Assembly: GCA_963576735.1 (NCBI GenBank)
Contig: OY755175.1
Location: 17,996,401-18,060,400 of the forward strand
Length of the DNA: 64,000 bases
Source of the DNA: Bedellia somnulentella
Lineage: Eukaryota; Arthropoda; Insecta; Lepidoptera; Bedelliidae
Reading direction: 5' to 3'
The position numbers and the translations under genes are program-made. The notes beneath the pieces were generated by a model. It was not told the origin of the DNA and did no database searches. It worked only from the letters and a program-made list of their open reading frames with translations. Positions 1-11,059 of this stretch are shown here, one piece after another (the first letter of the stretch is position 1; every line of letters starts with the position of its first letter).

Positions 1-86
1 AAGTGGCTGAGGAATTTCTAATTCCTTAGCTCTGGCTACCCCTTTCTTGGGATTTATAGCCGTGAGTATATGTATGTATGTATGTT
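1..86 (+). repeat. F1 SINE, 3' fragment
   Basis: The window opens inside an F1 SINE: the last part of the unit (GTGGCTGAGGAATTTC, then the GGCTACCCC stem and GCCGTGAG) followed by a short TATG run. The 5' part lies outside the window. Confidence 0.85.
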
Positions 87-462
87 ATTGAACTTATCCA
101 TTTGGGTTTCCTCACAACGGTAAACTATCATGAATCGCAACTCTAAACGATCCTCGACCCCTGGGACCAAGATATCTATCGCAATAAACTTTAAACCCCA
201 CGTGTGCATTGCGTAATGACTGAACTTTGTTTCGATCTAACTGATATAAATAGCTACTAGTAAATTGATTAAAACACAAAGAAATCGAGTCAATAAATAA
301 GTAATCAATCTAATTAAGGACGCCAGCACTCAGATAACGCTATCGGTAAAAATGATTATAGCGGTTTATCTACTCATTAACAGCTGGATTATTTAATTAG
401 CTCTGTTGCCAATTAATGTATTGTTGGATCATTAGATGACCGTATGACTTATAATATATACA

Positions 463-580
463 TATACTCACGGTTACAATTCCCAAAAGAGGTAGCCAGA
501 CTTGCAGCTAGGGGGAAAGGATTGTAAACTGAAGGATGTAGGGTGATGACTATACAGTAGCTTCGCACGACACCAACAGG
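463..580 (-). repeat. F1 SINE, degenerate 5'-truncated copy
   Basis: Begins with the reverse complement of the tail (CATATACTCACGG) and the GGTAGCCAGA block, then loses similarity. An old, diverged copy. Confidence 0.55.
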
Positions 581-1248
581 AAGGAATGAATGAATGAAAA
601 AGTGAGCCTATAAAATATTTTTTGTGATATTTTAATAAGTTTTTATGCCTTTTTAATAATAATAAATAATTCTCACACTATTGTTTTCCCCAACCAGCAT
701 AAAACTAATGATCAATTCAACATGAAAAAAGTCAAGAACTAACTTAATAATTCTTAGTTATCCTCTAGAAAAAAGGCATTTACACAATATATAATAAACA
801 TTTTATTACTGAAATGGTTCTATTAATTTTAATTAAAATATATTAATCTAACGGCAGTCTTTAGATCGGTAGTATTTATATAACGTGAATTCGTTAAGCA
901 CATTTTTGTAAACCTTTTAACGAAAATTGCGTAGACGGAAGAGTATATAATTCTACACACCTGTAGTTTATATACAGCGGTGTATTATGGCAAGGAAAAC
1001 GCATCACACAGATCACTATGTTTGACTTGACACACTCGCATAAATACACTTTTGTAATTTGTCAAAGTCTGAAGTTAAGTAAGTTTGAGAATAGATCAAT
1101 AGTTTGTGTCCTCTAGTTCGATAAAATATTTGAAGTTTAGACTATCTATCGGGAAAATAGATAAAAAGCATTCAAAACTACGCCCTGGCCAAATCATACT
1201 CTCAAAAACCCACACCAATATCATCAAACTACATCTTTGATTTCAATG

Positions 1249-1345
1249 TTTTTTGTTCATGAAAACCTCATGTGGGGATATTATTACTAATAAATAAAGA
1301 ATAAATAAATTGTCGAAATTTTTCTCTCCTTTATTTATACATCTT
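1249..1345. repeat. F4 foldback element, deletion derivative
   Basis: Contains the F4 end (TTCATGAAAACCTCATGTGG), the AATAAATAAAGAATAAATAAA stretch and directly after it TGTCGAAATTTTTCT from the opposite arm. The tRNA-like cores are missing, so the two arms meet almost directly. Confidence 0.65.
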
Positions 1346-1649
1346 TGATGTGAGACGTCACATAGATACTATGCAATTCCTGCTACTTCTGCACACACAC
1401 ATAGGTAAATACTCCATTTTAAAATTTGTTAGCCTCATATCACATTCTCGCTACTAGTCTAGATCTATCAATTAGTCTGACGATGAAGTATAAAAAATTT
1501 ACCCACGCATGCGCTATAAACTGGCCTTTATCGTTGCGGTGACAACAAATATCTTATTGATGAACTAACAACCTGACTCGGCTTGGCTGCATTATTTAAC
1601 AGGAGGTGTGTAGGTACAGGCACAAATGTCGTTTAATTCCTTAACTCAT

Positions 1650-1864
1650 ACATACATGTACTCACGGCTACAAATCCCAAAAAGGGGTAGCCAGAGCTCC
1701 AGAAATAGAAACTCCTTAGCCACATTTGGAAGTTGATAGGGGACAAAATAGTAGAAAAAAGTATCGTTGGTGATGGGTCTCCATCACCCAAAAACACTTA
1801 AAAAGGCCCCATACCGTTAGTCGCCTCTTACGACACCCTTAGGTAGACAGGGGTAGTAGATTCT
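1650..1864 (-). repeat. F1 SINE copy
   Basis: Nearly full F1 unit in reverse: tail remnant, CTCACGGCTACAAATCCC, GGGGTAGCCAGAGCT, TGATGGGTCTCC, and TAGTCGCCTCTTACGACACC near the head. Confidence 0.85.
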
Positions 1865-1974
1865 AGGTAGTACATACAAAAAAAATAAAAAAAATATTAT
1901 TTACACGGACCTGCAATAAACGGTACTTGTTGTCAAAGAACCTTGGCCTTTTCGACAAAACTATGAGCTGTATG

Positions 1975-2062
1975 GCCAGCACAAGCAACCTTTTAACTAG
2001 ATATCGCGTGATAACAGCCATCTCTTTCGCACTTACCCTAGTATCATATCCTTTCATCTCAT
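1975..2062. repeat. Degenerate half-copy of the small MITE at 2105-2234, inverted
   Basis: Reads as a diverged reverse complement of the adjacent 130 bp MITE (shared AACTAG-T-ATCGCGTG, CAGCCATCTCTT and CTCATTCTAAC blocks). Together with that copy it forms a palindromic arrangement over 1975-2234. Confidence 0.6.
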
Positions 2063-2104
2063 TCTAACTAACTACATAACACTCGTGCTAGGTCTCCTGT
2101 ATAG

Positions 2105-2234
2105 CAAGCACGAGCGCTATTTTATCGGCACGATAACGGTTAGAATGAGATGGCAGTATACGATACTAAGTAAGTGCGTAAGAGATGGCTGCTTTATCCC
2201 ACGCGATAACTAGTTTAAACACCGCTCGTGCTTG
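2105..2234. mobile_element. 130 bp MITE with CAAGCACGAGCG inverted ends (uninterrupted copy)
   Basis: Starts CAAGCACGAGCGCTA and ends CACCGCTCGTGCTTG, so the tips are inverted repeats. A second copy of this unit at about 16969-17810, in the opposite orientation, is interrupted by a hAT-type element exactly at the octamer that here reads ATAACTAG once (2206-2213). This copy therefore serves as the empty-site reference for that insertion. No coding capacity. Confidence 0.75.
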
Positions 2235-2382
2235 TGTTGCTGCTTCTGATTTGCGAGTGAATCGTATCGGTATCACGACAATCTCGCGTAGACGGCGACT
2301 CTGCCCTTCGGGGATTTACTGCGTGAACGTTGAGATTAGTTAAATTATACTGTATTGCTTTGTATTGTTGCCGGACTAAAAA

Positions 2383-2590
2383 GAACATACATACATACAT
2401 AGATAAACATGTCTATAAATCCCTAAAAGGGGTAGCCAGAGCTTCAGAATAAGAAATTGTTCAGCCACTTTTGGAAATTGAGTGGGAAAAGGATTGTAAA
2501 ATATAAGGTAAAAAGCCCCGATAGTCTTAGTCGCCTCTTACGAACCCCCACGGGAAGAAATGGTTTAGTGTTATTCTGCAGCCGGCAAAA
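2383..2590 (-). repeat. F1 SINE copy
   Basis: Reverse-oriented unit with an ACATACAT run, GGGGTAGCCAGAGCTTCAG and TTAGTCGCCTCTTACGA; the middle is shortened between the AAAGG and AGCCCC blocks. Confidence 0.8.
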
Positions 2591-3630
2591 CATAGCTACA
2601 AAAAAACAGTTTTAAGCTTTTATCACGATTTCTATGCGGAGTCAATTTCTGATTTCGTATGCATTTACTTTTAATTTCACTATCGAAAGTAAAAACAACA
2701 CGTGTCTGTCACGCAAGGTCAGTTTAATTTGTAGTAATGATAAATATTGTAGCTTGTAGTGGCTTCAATGGCGGAATGTGGGGGGTCATGCGATTTGCGG
2801 AGTCATTTTGTAAATGAAACATATTATTACTATTCCAATAAAGGTTTAGTTATTGGAGGGCTATAATACCAACGATTCTTAATTTTACATGTTTTCAATA
2901 TCAATATAGGTTAACCGACATAGGAAGGAGGAAGATCTCAAATAGTACCAATTGTATTGTTTTGAGTATTTATGTAATTTTGTGTAATAAGTGAGAGTAG
3001 GACTTTTTCGTATTATAATATTAAAGTGATCCGAAAGCAAATATTAAATAATGTTTACATGAACATAACATAACATACATAATTGTTTGCAACCAAAACA
3101 CCACCGGTTTTTTTCATAAAAATATTTAACGTTTGTAAAATCGTGAATTTAGACCGTGGCGGTCTGAAAGAGAGATCTCTTTTTTCAATAAGCTCCTGAT
3201 GTTTGGGGCAGTTCTATCAAGAAATATCCTATATACCAATATGAATACAAAAATCCGACAAATACGTTGTAAGATCTAACGCACGTGACTGAACATTCTT
3301 TCCTTATTTAAAGATTTGGTCTTCGTTTAACCGTTAAAGATGTAAATCGAAATTGTTCATCTAACATTTACTTAACATTCCTTAGAGATAGTTGTAACTT
3401 GTATCGCAATTGTCAATTCCTTGGTCAATCAACTAGTCATATTATCAGTAAATAGATTATCAATGTGATGTGAAGATCATTTTTTCAAGATAGTTAAGTT
3501 ATAGGCTGTTTTCGACACACACGGATATATAAAAAGAAAAATCGGGAAAAACATTCATAATTAGGTACTATAATAAAGACATATTTTATGGAATAATTAC
3601 AAGCGTTGCTTTGCTTTTGGTAAAGAGGGT

Positions 3631-3785
3631 TACATACATACATACATATACTCACGGCAAAAAATGCCTAGAAGGGGTAGAGCTAAGGAATCAGAAATTC
3701 CTCTGCCACTTTTGGAAGTTAAGTGGGGAAAAAGTGGTAAAATGAAGCTTGAAACGGGTTAGTGTTATTCTATACCGACCCTAAA
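3631..3785 (-). repeat. F1 SINE, internally deleted copy
   Basis: Has the ACATACATATACTCACGG tail and GAAGGGGTAGAGC block, then jumps to the head-side block GGGTTAGTGTTATTCT. The central GTCGCCTCTTAC part is deleted. Confidence 0.75.
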
Positions 3786-5754
3786 CAGGATCTACTAATA
3801 GCCCAACCTAGTCTAGGTACTGTATAACATTAAAAAACGAATTACTTCAATTTGCCGTGCCATTATGCAAACTAAGTTTAAATCATCCCGAAGGGCCTTT
3901 GTACAACACGTTTTAATTTTATTAATTATCTCTAAGTGCTTTGTGTCGACGACACGACGGCGCACTTGGAAAACGTGGTGAGCTCTCTGAAATCTGATTT
4001 ATACATTGTGTGGTGTATTGCAGTTTTAAAACATTAAGGAACTCTTTTATCTAATAGAACAGGCAGTGCTCTAAGATATATGTGGTATAAAATAAGTATA
4101 TGAATGTAGATAAAGGACGAAAGGTTTCTCAGTGGCGGAAAAAGGTCTCTCTCTACCTACCTTTAGTTAGTTTACCTACTTTTTTAGTAGGTTTAGGCTG
4201 GATGTTATAGATAGTTTAAATATCATTATCAACCCCTACTTATTCCTTTATGGGTTGTATTTCTTACATTTGTTTCTTAGTGATCACTTACATCATAAAC
4301 GGAACCCTTGTACTAAATTTAATACATACTACACTAATTTAGGCTGTGTGGCTATTGAAAGTATAAAATATAGAGGACTTTTGATTTCATCGCAAAAAAT
4401 GGAGTTGCTTGTTATGATCCTGCGGTTATGTCGTTTTCAGCTAAGTGTTCCCATAATGATATTATCATTTTCCACCGTGCATATGCGATTTCAACCAACG
4501 TACTCTGCGTAGGGTTACCACGTACCGCTTATTCCTCAATTATGAAATCAAAAATATTTGTCCGGGTTAGGAATTGTTTAAGGTGCCATGGGTTCTTGCC
4601 AGCGCTTGGAATAATACTATTCCATCTTTTATTGCTAGACACGTACATAGCGATTAATCAATCTGGTGTTTTAGTGATAATGATAAGTAAGACATTCGTT
4701 TTAAATTTCAATATTATGGCTTTCTTTACTACACCATAAATCAGCATAGATTTGTTTATTTTTAGGCTCTGCCTTCCCCTTTTTGTAGTTCAGCTTTGAT
4801 ATGATAATTATATGCATGCAGAAGAAAAAGGTTATAAAAGCTTATAAAGAAAAAGGTTATATAAGCTATTTTTAAACTGTAATAATTTTCTAAGTGGTAA
4901 CCCTAACTCCGCGGCCATTTTGTTATCGGCCATGTTTGCAAACATTCCCGCGGAAAAGTAAATATTTGGGCGCAAACGGCGCGTGCGCGAATCGGACCCG
5001 TGTAGGTCAAGTTTGTTATGACACGATAACACAAAACTGGCTATGTGTCTGCTTTGGGTAGACAATAGAACATGATTTAGGCCTCACATAACTATATATT
5101 TACATTTAAAACTTAATACAGCCATAGCTCATGTGCTCTCACTACAAAATAAATAGTTTTACATTTTGAACAAGGTAGTTTACAAATAAGCGTACATAGA
5201 TGCCATAATAAGACGAACCTGTTACATGTACATACAAAAATAAATATATACTTTCGTCCCCTTAATCTTTCAAGCACCTTTTGCGTGCAATTTTTTATTA
5301 GAAGCATCAGATCGCTTTCAGGCCTCGAAACCTACAAAACAAGATTTTGTAGTAGTGCTGCTGTAAGCCAACATACGTGGCATTAAGAACACCGAAAATA
5401 ATATTTATAATCTCAATGACTACGTTTGTCGGGAAGTGTACTTACTAACTCTGCCACAAATAATTATATTTCATGAGTTTCGTTTCATCAAAAGCAGAGG
5501 AGATAATACAAAAGGATACATAAAAAAATACCATTTTTATTTTATCAAGTAAACAGAATAATTAGCGATACTGCTGCATACGTGACCGAAATGCATAGTA
5601 AGCAGATATAAGTGCAGTTTACTCGATTCACGTGTACGTTAATTACTGGTTTGTAGGTTGTACCTATCTAGCTGATTGGGCTATAACTATTTTTAAAATA
5701 GTGATATCTAGGAACGTGTAAAAAAGTCGATATATCACACCGTTTGTTCCTACC

Positions 5755-5935
5755 CCGGACAATTTATCAAGTTTGTTAACAGTAAGGGAAATCATCGTAA
5801 GGAAATCCATATTGCTGAGTTGTACTTTGTCATGTGACAGTGTATTCGTACCAAGCGGCGATAGATCTGCCTTATCACGAAGATACACTGTCCAAGCAAA
5901 ATATGGGTACTCTGAACACCAGGTGACAAAAATGA
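5755..5935 (+). repeat. F2 tRNA-derived SINE, internal fragment
   Basis: Matches the F2 body: GTTAACAGTAAGGGAAATCA, GAGTTGTACT, TCATGTGACAGTGTATTCGT, CTGTCCAAGCAAAA and CTCTGAACACCAGGTGAC. It lacks both the tRNA-like head and the tail. Confidence 0.75.
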
Positions 5936-6188
5936 CACGTGCTGTTCATAAAAATTAATTCCTCTGCAACCCTGAAGATTTACGTAGTGAACATTAACAG
6001 TCGAGTTGAGACTAATGTATAGCGCTGCCCTTAGTCATTGGTTCTCCGCGAATTTAAGGCTATCGGTCCGGTAAATTGTCGCGTTGATTTTAAATCCTAT
6101 TATACACAGTTTTTCCACTAAGTTTAAAAAGACACCCAATCGGATGCAAACCTTCACTACTCTTACAATAACAGCATCTTAATTCCAG

Positions 6189-6343
6189 CTCAAACGTAGG
6201 CTTCATCTACGAGTCCAAGAGTAAAAGCGACGTCGTCATCGGCGAGGTTCTTCTGGAGCAGATCTCTCATCCAGCCTCGGAGCCGCTGCTGCAGCGACTG
6301 AGGAGGATGCAGGAGGAGTCTTGTGACAGTGTTGGATGTCAAG
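6189..6343 (+). CDS. EEPD1: EEPD1-like exon a
   Basis: Acceptor AATTCCAG, 155 nt, donor CAAG|GTAGGT. The first base completes a codon begun in an upstream exon; the frame then reads 51 codons, including VGFIYESKSK and LLQRLRRMQEE. Its last 60 or so bases are the template of the tandem array that follows. Confidence 0.8.
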
Positions 6344-9300
6344 GTAGGTGTTACTTTGTGAGGTTCTTGGGGAGTTGACATAATTAACATACATATTCAT
6401 ATTTGGGAAATGAATGCTTCGGAGGCGCTGCTGCAGCGACTGAGGAAGATGCAGGAGTCTTGTGAGAGTTTTGGCTGTCAAGGTGCGTGGAGTTTACTGT
6501 GTGAGGTTTTTGGGGAATTGAAATAATTAAAATTCATATTTATTATTGGAAAATGAATGCTTCGGAGGCGCTGCTGCAGCGACTGAGGAGGATGCAGGAG
6601 TCTTGTGAGAGTTTTGGCTGTCAAGGTGGTTGGAGTATACTTTGTTAGGTTTTTGGGGAATTGACATAATTAACATTCATATTTATAATTGGGAAATGAA
6701 TGCTTCGGAGGCGCTGCTGCAGCGACTAAGGAGGCTAGGAGGAGTCTTGTGAAAGTGTTGGATGTCAAGGTAGGTGGAGTTTACTTTGTGGTGTGGGTAG
6801 TTGACATAATTAAGATACATTTTATAATTGGGAAATGAATGCTTTGGAGGCGCTGCTGCAGCGACAGAGATGGATGCAGGAGGAGTCTTGTGCGAGTGTC
6901 GGATGTCAAGGTGGGTGGAGTTTTCTTTGTGGTGTGGGGAGTTGACATAATTAACATACATATACTCACGCCATTAGTCCCCATTGGGGTAGGCAGAGAC
7001 TGTCGATCGCAACTTTTTACGATCCTGACAAACCTCTCTAGCTTCGTTTACATCCATCAATCATCATTAATAAAATACATATTTATAATTGGGAAATTAA
7101 ACCTCTAAATTTACATAGGATGTAAACGTGTAATTGGAGGATAAGGGGTCTATTGTCAACCGTTCTTTAGCTACCAATTTTTCAGGTGGAGAAACCGGAA
7201 GCGGTATTGTTCAAGGTAACTAAGATATAAGGTTTAATTTTTTCACAACCTAAATATGTCTGCAACAGGAGTCTCTAGTCGAAACTTATTTGGATAGCCA
7301 TTTGGCAGTCCATTCTACTAGCCATTTTGGTAGACCAATGCCAATTAACGTATCGTAACGCTTTAGGTTGGTCCCCAGAGTATATCAAACTTTTGGTTTG
7401 GAAAACTCGTGCTATTAACGTGCCTACTGTAAGTGTAACTCTGACCTTGAGTTTCGAAATCAAACACCATTAGAGCGGGGAATTGTTAATTTCATTCGAT
7501 AACAATCGATTTGTACTTAGTAGCTACGTGAGTCACTCGACTACGGAATGCGAGTACGGGAAGCGAGCGTGTAAAAACGTTGCGTTGTTACTATACGAAA
7601 TTATTACAGAGAATTTCATATTGTTGTGTTGAGATTATTGGTAGAGAATTCTTTAATGCTTATCACGGTTGCAACACTAAATGCTCTTACAGTTATTCAT
7701 AAATTGATGTAAATTGTGTTCTTATCATAAAAATGTCTTCTTACTATATCACTTGCAATCGCTTTGTAAAGTATTTAATTTGCATCATTTAGAACATTGT
7801 CTTAGTATACTATTGAATTAGGGCCTCCCCAACGATTTGCTTTTCGTGAGCAATAGTGCAATATTGTAGTTCCTTATGTATCAATGTAATAAATATCTAA
7901 CTTGGTAACGTGCTATGATTTTCACTGTCACGAAACATAAATAACGATTAAAATGCATTAGACATGGTTTTGTATATGACATTCGTTTGTAATGTTTTGA
8001 ATTAATCGGCTTGTCGGTATTTATACGATATCATTAAATTATAAGTTATATAAATGGCCACATATCTAGTAAAAAATTCTGTGATGAACATATATAATTT
8101 ATCATCATCACCTTTAATTAACTAGCCTAAAATTTGTTATATATTTTTAAATATATAATGTTTACTTTCAGCGTTCATCATCAACTCGCGGCCGCTCATC
8201 ATCATCAACGTGCAGTACCGAGGGGATACCACCGATCTCGACCTGCAGCCGTTGTTAGAGATAGCAGACCTGTCTACCACTACAAGACTGCCGGTCGTGA
8301 TGCTGGGAGATTTCTATAGCCGGGATAATGTTTTCGGTGAGTTTACGTTTTTTTTTGCTTTATTTGATTTATAGTTAAATTTTATTCAGTACTGTTGCCT
8401 TTATTTAACCTATTCCATCTAATTCGACGCCAATCCTCTGAGGTAAGTAAAGTTTTCATTAAATTTTTAGTCGTTTTAGAATTTTTTTAATTTCTATAAT
8501 ATCTGTTCACTTCCTACTTATAAATATATAAGTATGAATATTATGAAAGTATATCTTCAAACTAGCTTAGCTAAAAACCTTAATATTGTCAAGCTTATGC
8601 GGGTACATTGGTATGCCCTTATGATTTGTGTTTAATTTTATAATAAGAAGAATATTCTCGAAATATCTTAAGACCAAAAAAGTGACTAAACAATAGTCAT
8701 TCAATTTGAATGTTTTTGTTCATGAAAACCTCATGTGGGGATTATTACTAATAAATAAAGAATAAATAAAGGAAAGAAAATTTTCGACACCGGCGAGAAT
8801 CGAACCCGCGACCTCCGGTATACGCCCCCGTTGCGTCGCTCTGCCAATTCAGCTACCGTGTCAATGGCTGCCACCGCGAAATTCTTCTATCCTTTGTTCT
8901 TTTTACACTTTTAAGTAAGAAAAAATTACGATATTTATTTATTAGTAATAGTCATCCAATATTTCATATCGAGTTCGTGACAGTAAGATCAATAGTATTT
9001 CGCCTGAGTAACATTTACACCAAAACCCCACTTTCAGTCAGTATTTCTGATGTAATGATGTTTAATCTCTCTGTAAATGTTTTGCATACTTTACTATTAA
9101 TTCTCCCATTTGGGTAGGCAGAGGCTATAGATCGCCACTTTGGATGATCCTGACAATTCTCCCTTGCTTCTCTTTCATTCATTATTCTTCTCATATATGC
9201 TCTTTTATACTTTTCACTGCGGATAATCGCCTTTCGGGTCGTTTTTACTTAAAATACTAACCCGGCTTGTGATAGGATTTGTGAGCTACATTGTAGTGTT

Positions 9301-11059
9301 TGCTTATCTTTAAGATAAAGCTTGAAGTTATCATCGATTTATTCATTAAGAGATTAGATTAACCAAAACTTGTATGGTTTTAAAATTTGTAACCTATACA
9401 TATGACGTATAACTAGTACATACATACATACATATACTCACGGCTATAAATCCCTAGAAGGGGTAGCCAGGGCTAAGGAATCAGAAATTCCTCAGCCACT
9501 TTTGGAAGTTGTGTGGGGAAAAGATGGGGAAATAAAGGTTGTTAGTGATGGGTCTCCAACCACATCGCCAAAAATCACTTAAAAATCCCCTATACCCTTA
9601 GTCGCCTCTTACGACCACCCACGGGTAGAAACGGGGTAGTGTTATTCTAAACCGACACTACACGGCAACTAGTGTATCATCATATTTAAGTTTTTAAAGT
9701 TTTAACTATTTATCAATACTGAGGGTTTATGATAACCATTCCCCGTACCCCGGCAGCGACGGGTACACGTCCCAGTCGCTTCCCACATAATTTCCACATG
9801 AGGTTTTCATGAACAAAAACATTCTAATCATAACCAACATGTTTACAGCAGCAGTATCAAGTTATCTATATCACTGAAGTGAGTAAGTCGCGGTTCACTT
9901 CCCGAAGACAAAGCGCGTTATCGTTTTGTTATCAGATCTTCACTCGAGTGTTGAACTCACAGCTGCGATATTGTTGCATACTTGTTAACATTAGCATGTC
10001 ATTTGTGATGGTTACACGAAAACAAAAACAACTTTTACGGTATTGCATATATAAGCACAAATTCTCAGAGCAAGAAATGATAGACATATTCCATGCTTTT
10101 CGTTGGAAGTATTATCATTGGTTCAGTACGTTTCTATCCTATACACTATAATCAAATTAATATTGTCTCTATTATATACATAAAATATTGCATTCCTTAT
10201 GTTGGATTTCACGGCCTTTAAGACTGGTCAGTTTCTCAGATCTTGTGCAGAGAAGTGCAGTTTACTACACCTGCCTCCCCTATCCGTACATGTTAGTGTG
10301 GTGATTTCCAATCGTTCACCTTTACCATGAGCTATGACACTAGGCAAAATATTCTATGTTATAAGTGATGCAGATTTGGACTTCTTTAGTGTAAAATTTG
10401 ATGATTTGTGGATGGTTTAGAAATTATCAGCAAGATTTGCATCGATTTGTATTTGTCATTGATATTACGTGGCAAATCTAAAATATTTTTCATAATTTTG
10501 TAATGTATCCCAACAACAAGCAATAATCATTATTTAACTTCTAGTCATATGGGACATTATGGCACACATTAAGAGTAGCGTTTAAAAATGCTGATGTAAA
10601 ACTTACAGTTGATTTCATATGCCACTATTCTTAAGTATCCGATATATTTTATAAACAGCGTGAATGTACTTTCCCAAAACGACACCCACTGTCGTCATTC
10701 CTTCTTAAAAAGTTCTTGGTTTCATCTCAAACAAAAATATATCTAAAATCATTATTTCCATGTGCCAAACCGAATTTTTACCTAGACATTTCATTTAATT
10801 TCTTAATTTTTATGTTTCAGCTCTTCAAAAATGTTTCGAGCCCCTAATAAGTGAGGACGCGCAAACAAAAGTGGACCTTAGCGCAATCGGGCAAAGCAGT
10901 ATAATGGCTGCCGGTAAACTAGAAAACTCTCCTCTAAACGGGCATTTTGGAGTTATCAAATCAGGTTTGAGCCATTTAGCCATCCCAAGGGGCTGGTCTT
11001 GGGGCGGACCCGCTTCACCGTACTGCCCCATATGGGCTGAATACAATATTGACCAATGA
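6189..11059 (+). CDS. EEPD1: EEPD1-like protein, C-terminal part (three exons)
   Basis: Three exons join in frame: 6189-6343, 8172-8336 and 10821-11059 (TGA stop at 11057-11059). Splice sites are canonical and phases agree (each junction has one base on the left, two on the right). The joined 185 codons match the end of the exonuclease/endonuclease/phosphatase domain of EEPD1: VGFIYE corresponds to the GFLWD strand, LPVVMLGDF to the VIILGDF strand, and HFGVIKSGL...IPRGWSWGG to HWAVVREGL...IPDNWSWGG of the vertebrate protein. In vertebrates EEPD1 is a nuclear 5' endonuclease acting at stalled replication forks. The N-terminal helix-hairpin-helix part and the start of the nuclease domain should be encoded further upstream. 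Oddities: the conserved His after WSWGGxAS is Tyr here (ASPYCP), so activity is doubtful, and the first exon's 3' end is tandemly duplicated in the next intron. Confidence 0.87.
6276..7105 (+). repeat. Five-copy tandem array (about 142 bp period) containing an exon end and splice donor
   Basis: The block GCTGCTGCAGCGAC recurs at 6285, 6427, 6570, 6713 and 6852, giving spacings of 142, 143, 143 and 139 bp. The first copy is the genuine exon end; copies two to five repeat the last ~20 codons of coding sequence, a GTCAAG|GTG donor and ~80 bp of intron. The copies keep an open frame over the exon-like part but lack an AG acceptor with a pyrimidine tract. The last copy is broken by an F3 fragment (6958-7062) and resumes with TTTATAATTGGGAAAT. 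Confidence 0.88.
6958..7062 (-). repeat. F3 LINE 3'-end fragment inserted in the tandem array
   Basis: Reverse orientation: ACATATACTCACGCCATTAG, CCCCATTGGGGTAGGCAGAG, ACTGTCGATCGC, then the TACGATCCTGACAAAC block. It interrupts the last unit of the EEPD1 intron array. Confidence 0.75.
8172..8336 (+). CDS. EEPD1: EEPD1-like exon b
   Basis: Acceptor TTTACTTTCAG, 165 nt, donor TTCG|GTGAGT. Encodes a hydrophobic strand FIINSRPLIIINVQ followed by LPVVMLGDFYSRDN, matching the two beta strands around the conserved GD pair of the EEP fold. The usual Asn of GDxN-type nucleases is not seen directly after GDF, as is also the case in vertebrate EEPD1 (GDFG). Confidence 0.85.
8708..8950. repeat. F4 foldback element with an antisense tRNA-like core
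   Basis: Starts with TTGTTCATGAAAACCTCATG, passes through AATAAATAAAGAATAAATAAA and an antisense tRNA-like unit at about 8791-8863 (ATCGAACCCGCGACC, then CAATTCAGCTACCGTGTC). The second arm has decayed to TATTTATTTATTAGTAAT. It lies in the last EEPD1 intron. Confidence 0.75.
9096..9205 (-). repeat. F3 LINE 3'-end fragment
   Basis: CTCCCATTTGGGTAGGCAGA, GGCTATAGATCGCC and GATGATCCTGACAA follow in the order seen in other reverse F3 copies. Lies in the last EEPD1 intron. Confidence 0.65.
9417..9665 (-). repeat. F1 SINE, near-complete copy
   Basis: Tail (TACATACATACATATACTCA), GGGTAGCCAGGGCTAAGGAA, GGTCTCCAACCACATCGCC, TAGTCGCCTCTTACGACC and the head ACACTACACGGC are all present. A good reference copy. 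Confidence 0.88.
9795..9830. repeat. F4 end fragment
   Basis: CCACATGAGGTTTTCATGAA followed by CAAAAACATTC is the terminal part of the F4 foldback element in reverse, without the rest. Confidence 0.6.
10821..11059 (+). CDS. EEPD1: EEPD1-like last exon
   Basis: Acceptor TATGTTTCAG, 239 nt to the TGA stop at 11057-11059. Encodes GHFGVIKSGLSHLAIP and RGWSWGGPASPYCPIWAEY, the clearest match to vertebrate EEPD1. The position of the catalytic His (SEHCP in vertebrates, SDH in other EEP enzymes) is Tyr. The segment before it has no clear LDNIWIS strand. Confidence 0.88.

Larger units (their letters stand above)
87..6188. other. Non-coding region upstream of the first recognised EEPD1 exon
   Basis: AT-rich DNA holding the repeats listed separately. 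I found no exon that continues the EEPD1 reading frame on the plus strand, and the short ORFs here show no family motif. It is probably an EEPD1 intron, because the first recognised exon starts in mid-codon and therefore needs upstream exons; that is inference. The stretch 4900-5050 is richer in CpG than its surroundings but nothing ties it to a gene. Confidence 0.5.

Noticed and set aside
4255..4739. Overlapping plus-strand ORFs of 85 and 103 codons
   Set aside because: No family motif, no fitting splice signals, and composition typical of AT-rich non-coding DNA; not usable as an upstream EEPD1 exon.
6683..6984. Minus-strand ORFs of 67-92 codons in the tandem array
   Set aside because: They are read-through of the repeated 142 bp unit on the strand opposite EEPD1; the repeated SVAAAA-type peptides come from the GCTGCTGCAGCGAC block.
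6276..7105. Regular array resembling CRISPR spacing
   Set aside because: The period is about 142 bp, the whole unit is repeated without unique spacers, and the genome is eukaryotic.
8134..8319. His-rich reading of the EEPD1 exon b region (VHHQLAAAHHHQ)
   Set aside because: Other frame of the true exon; the EEPD1 frame has both splice sites and homology.
9879..10151. 90-codon plus-strand ORF in the last EEPD1 intron
   Set aside because: Lies between two well-defined exons, without homology that I can see; including it would break the frame.
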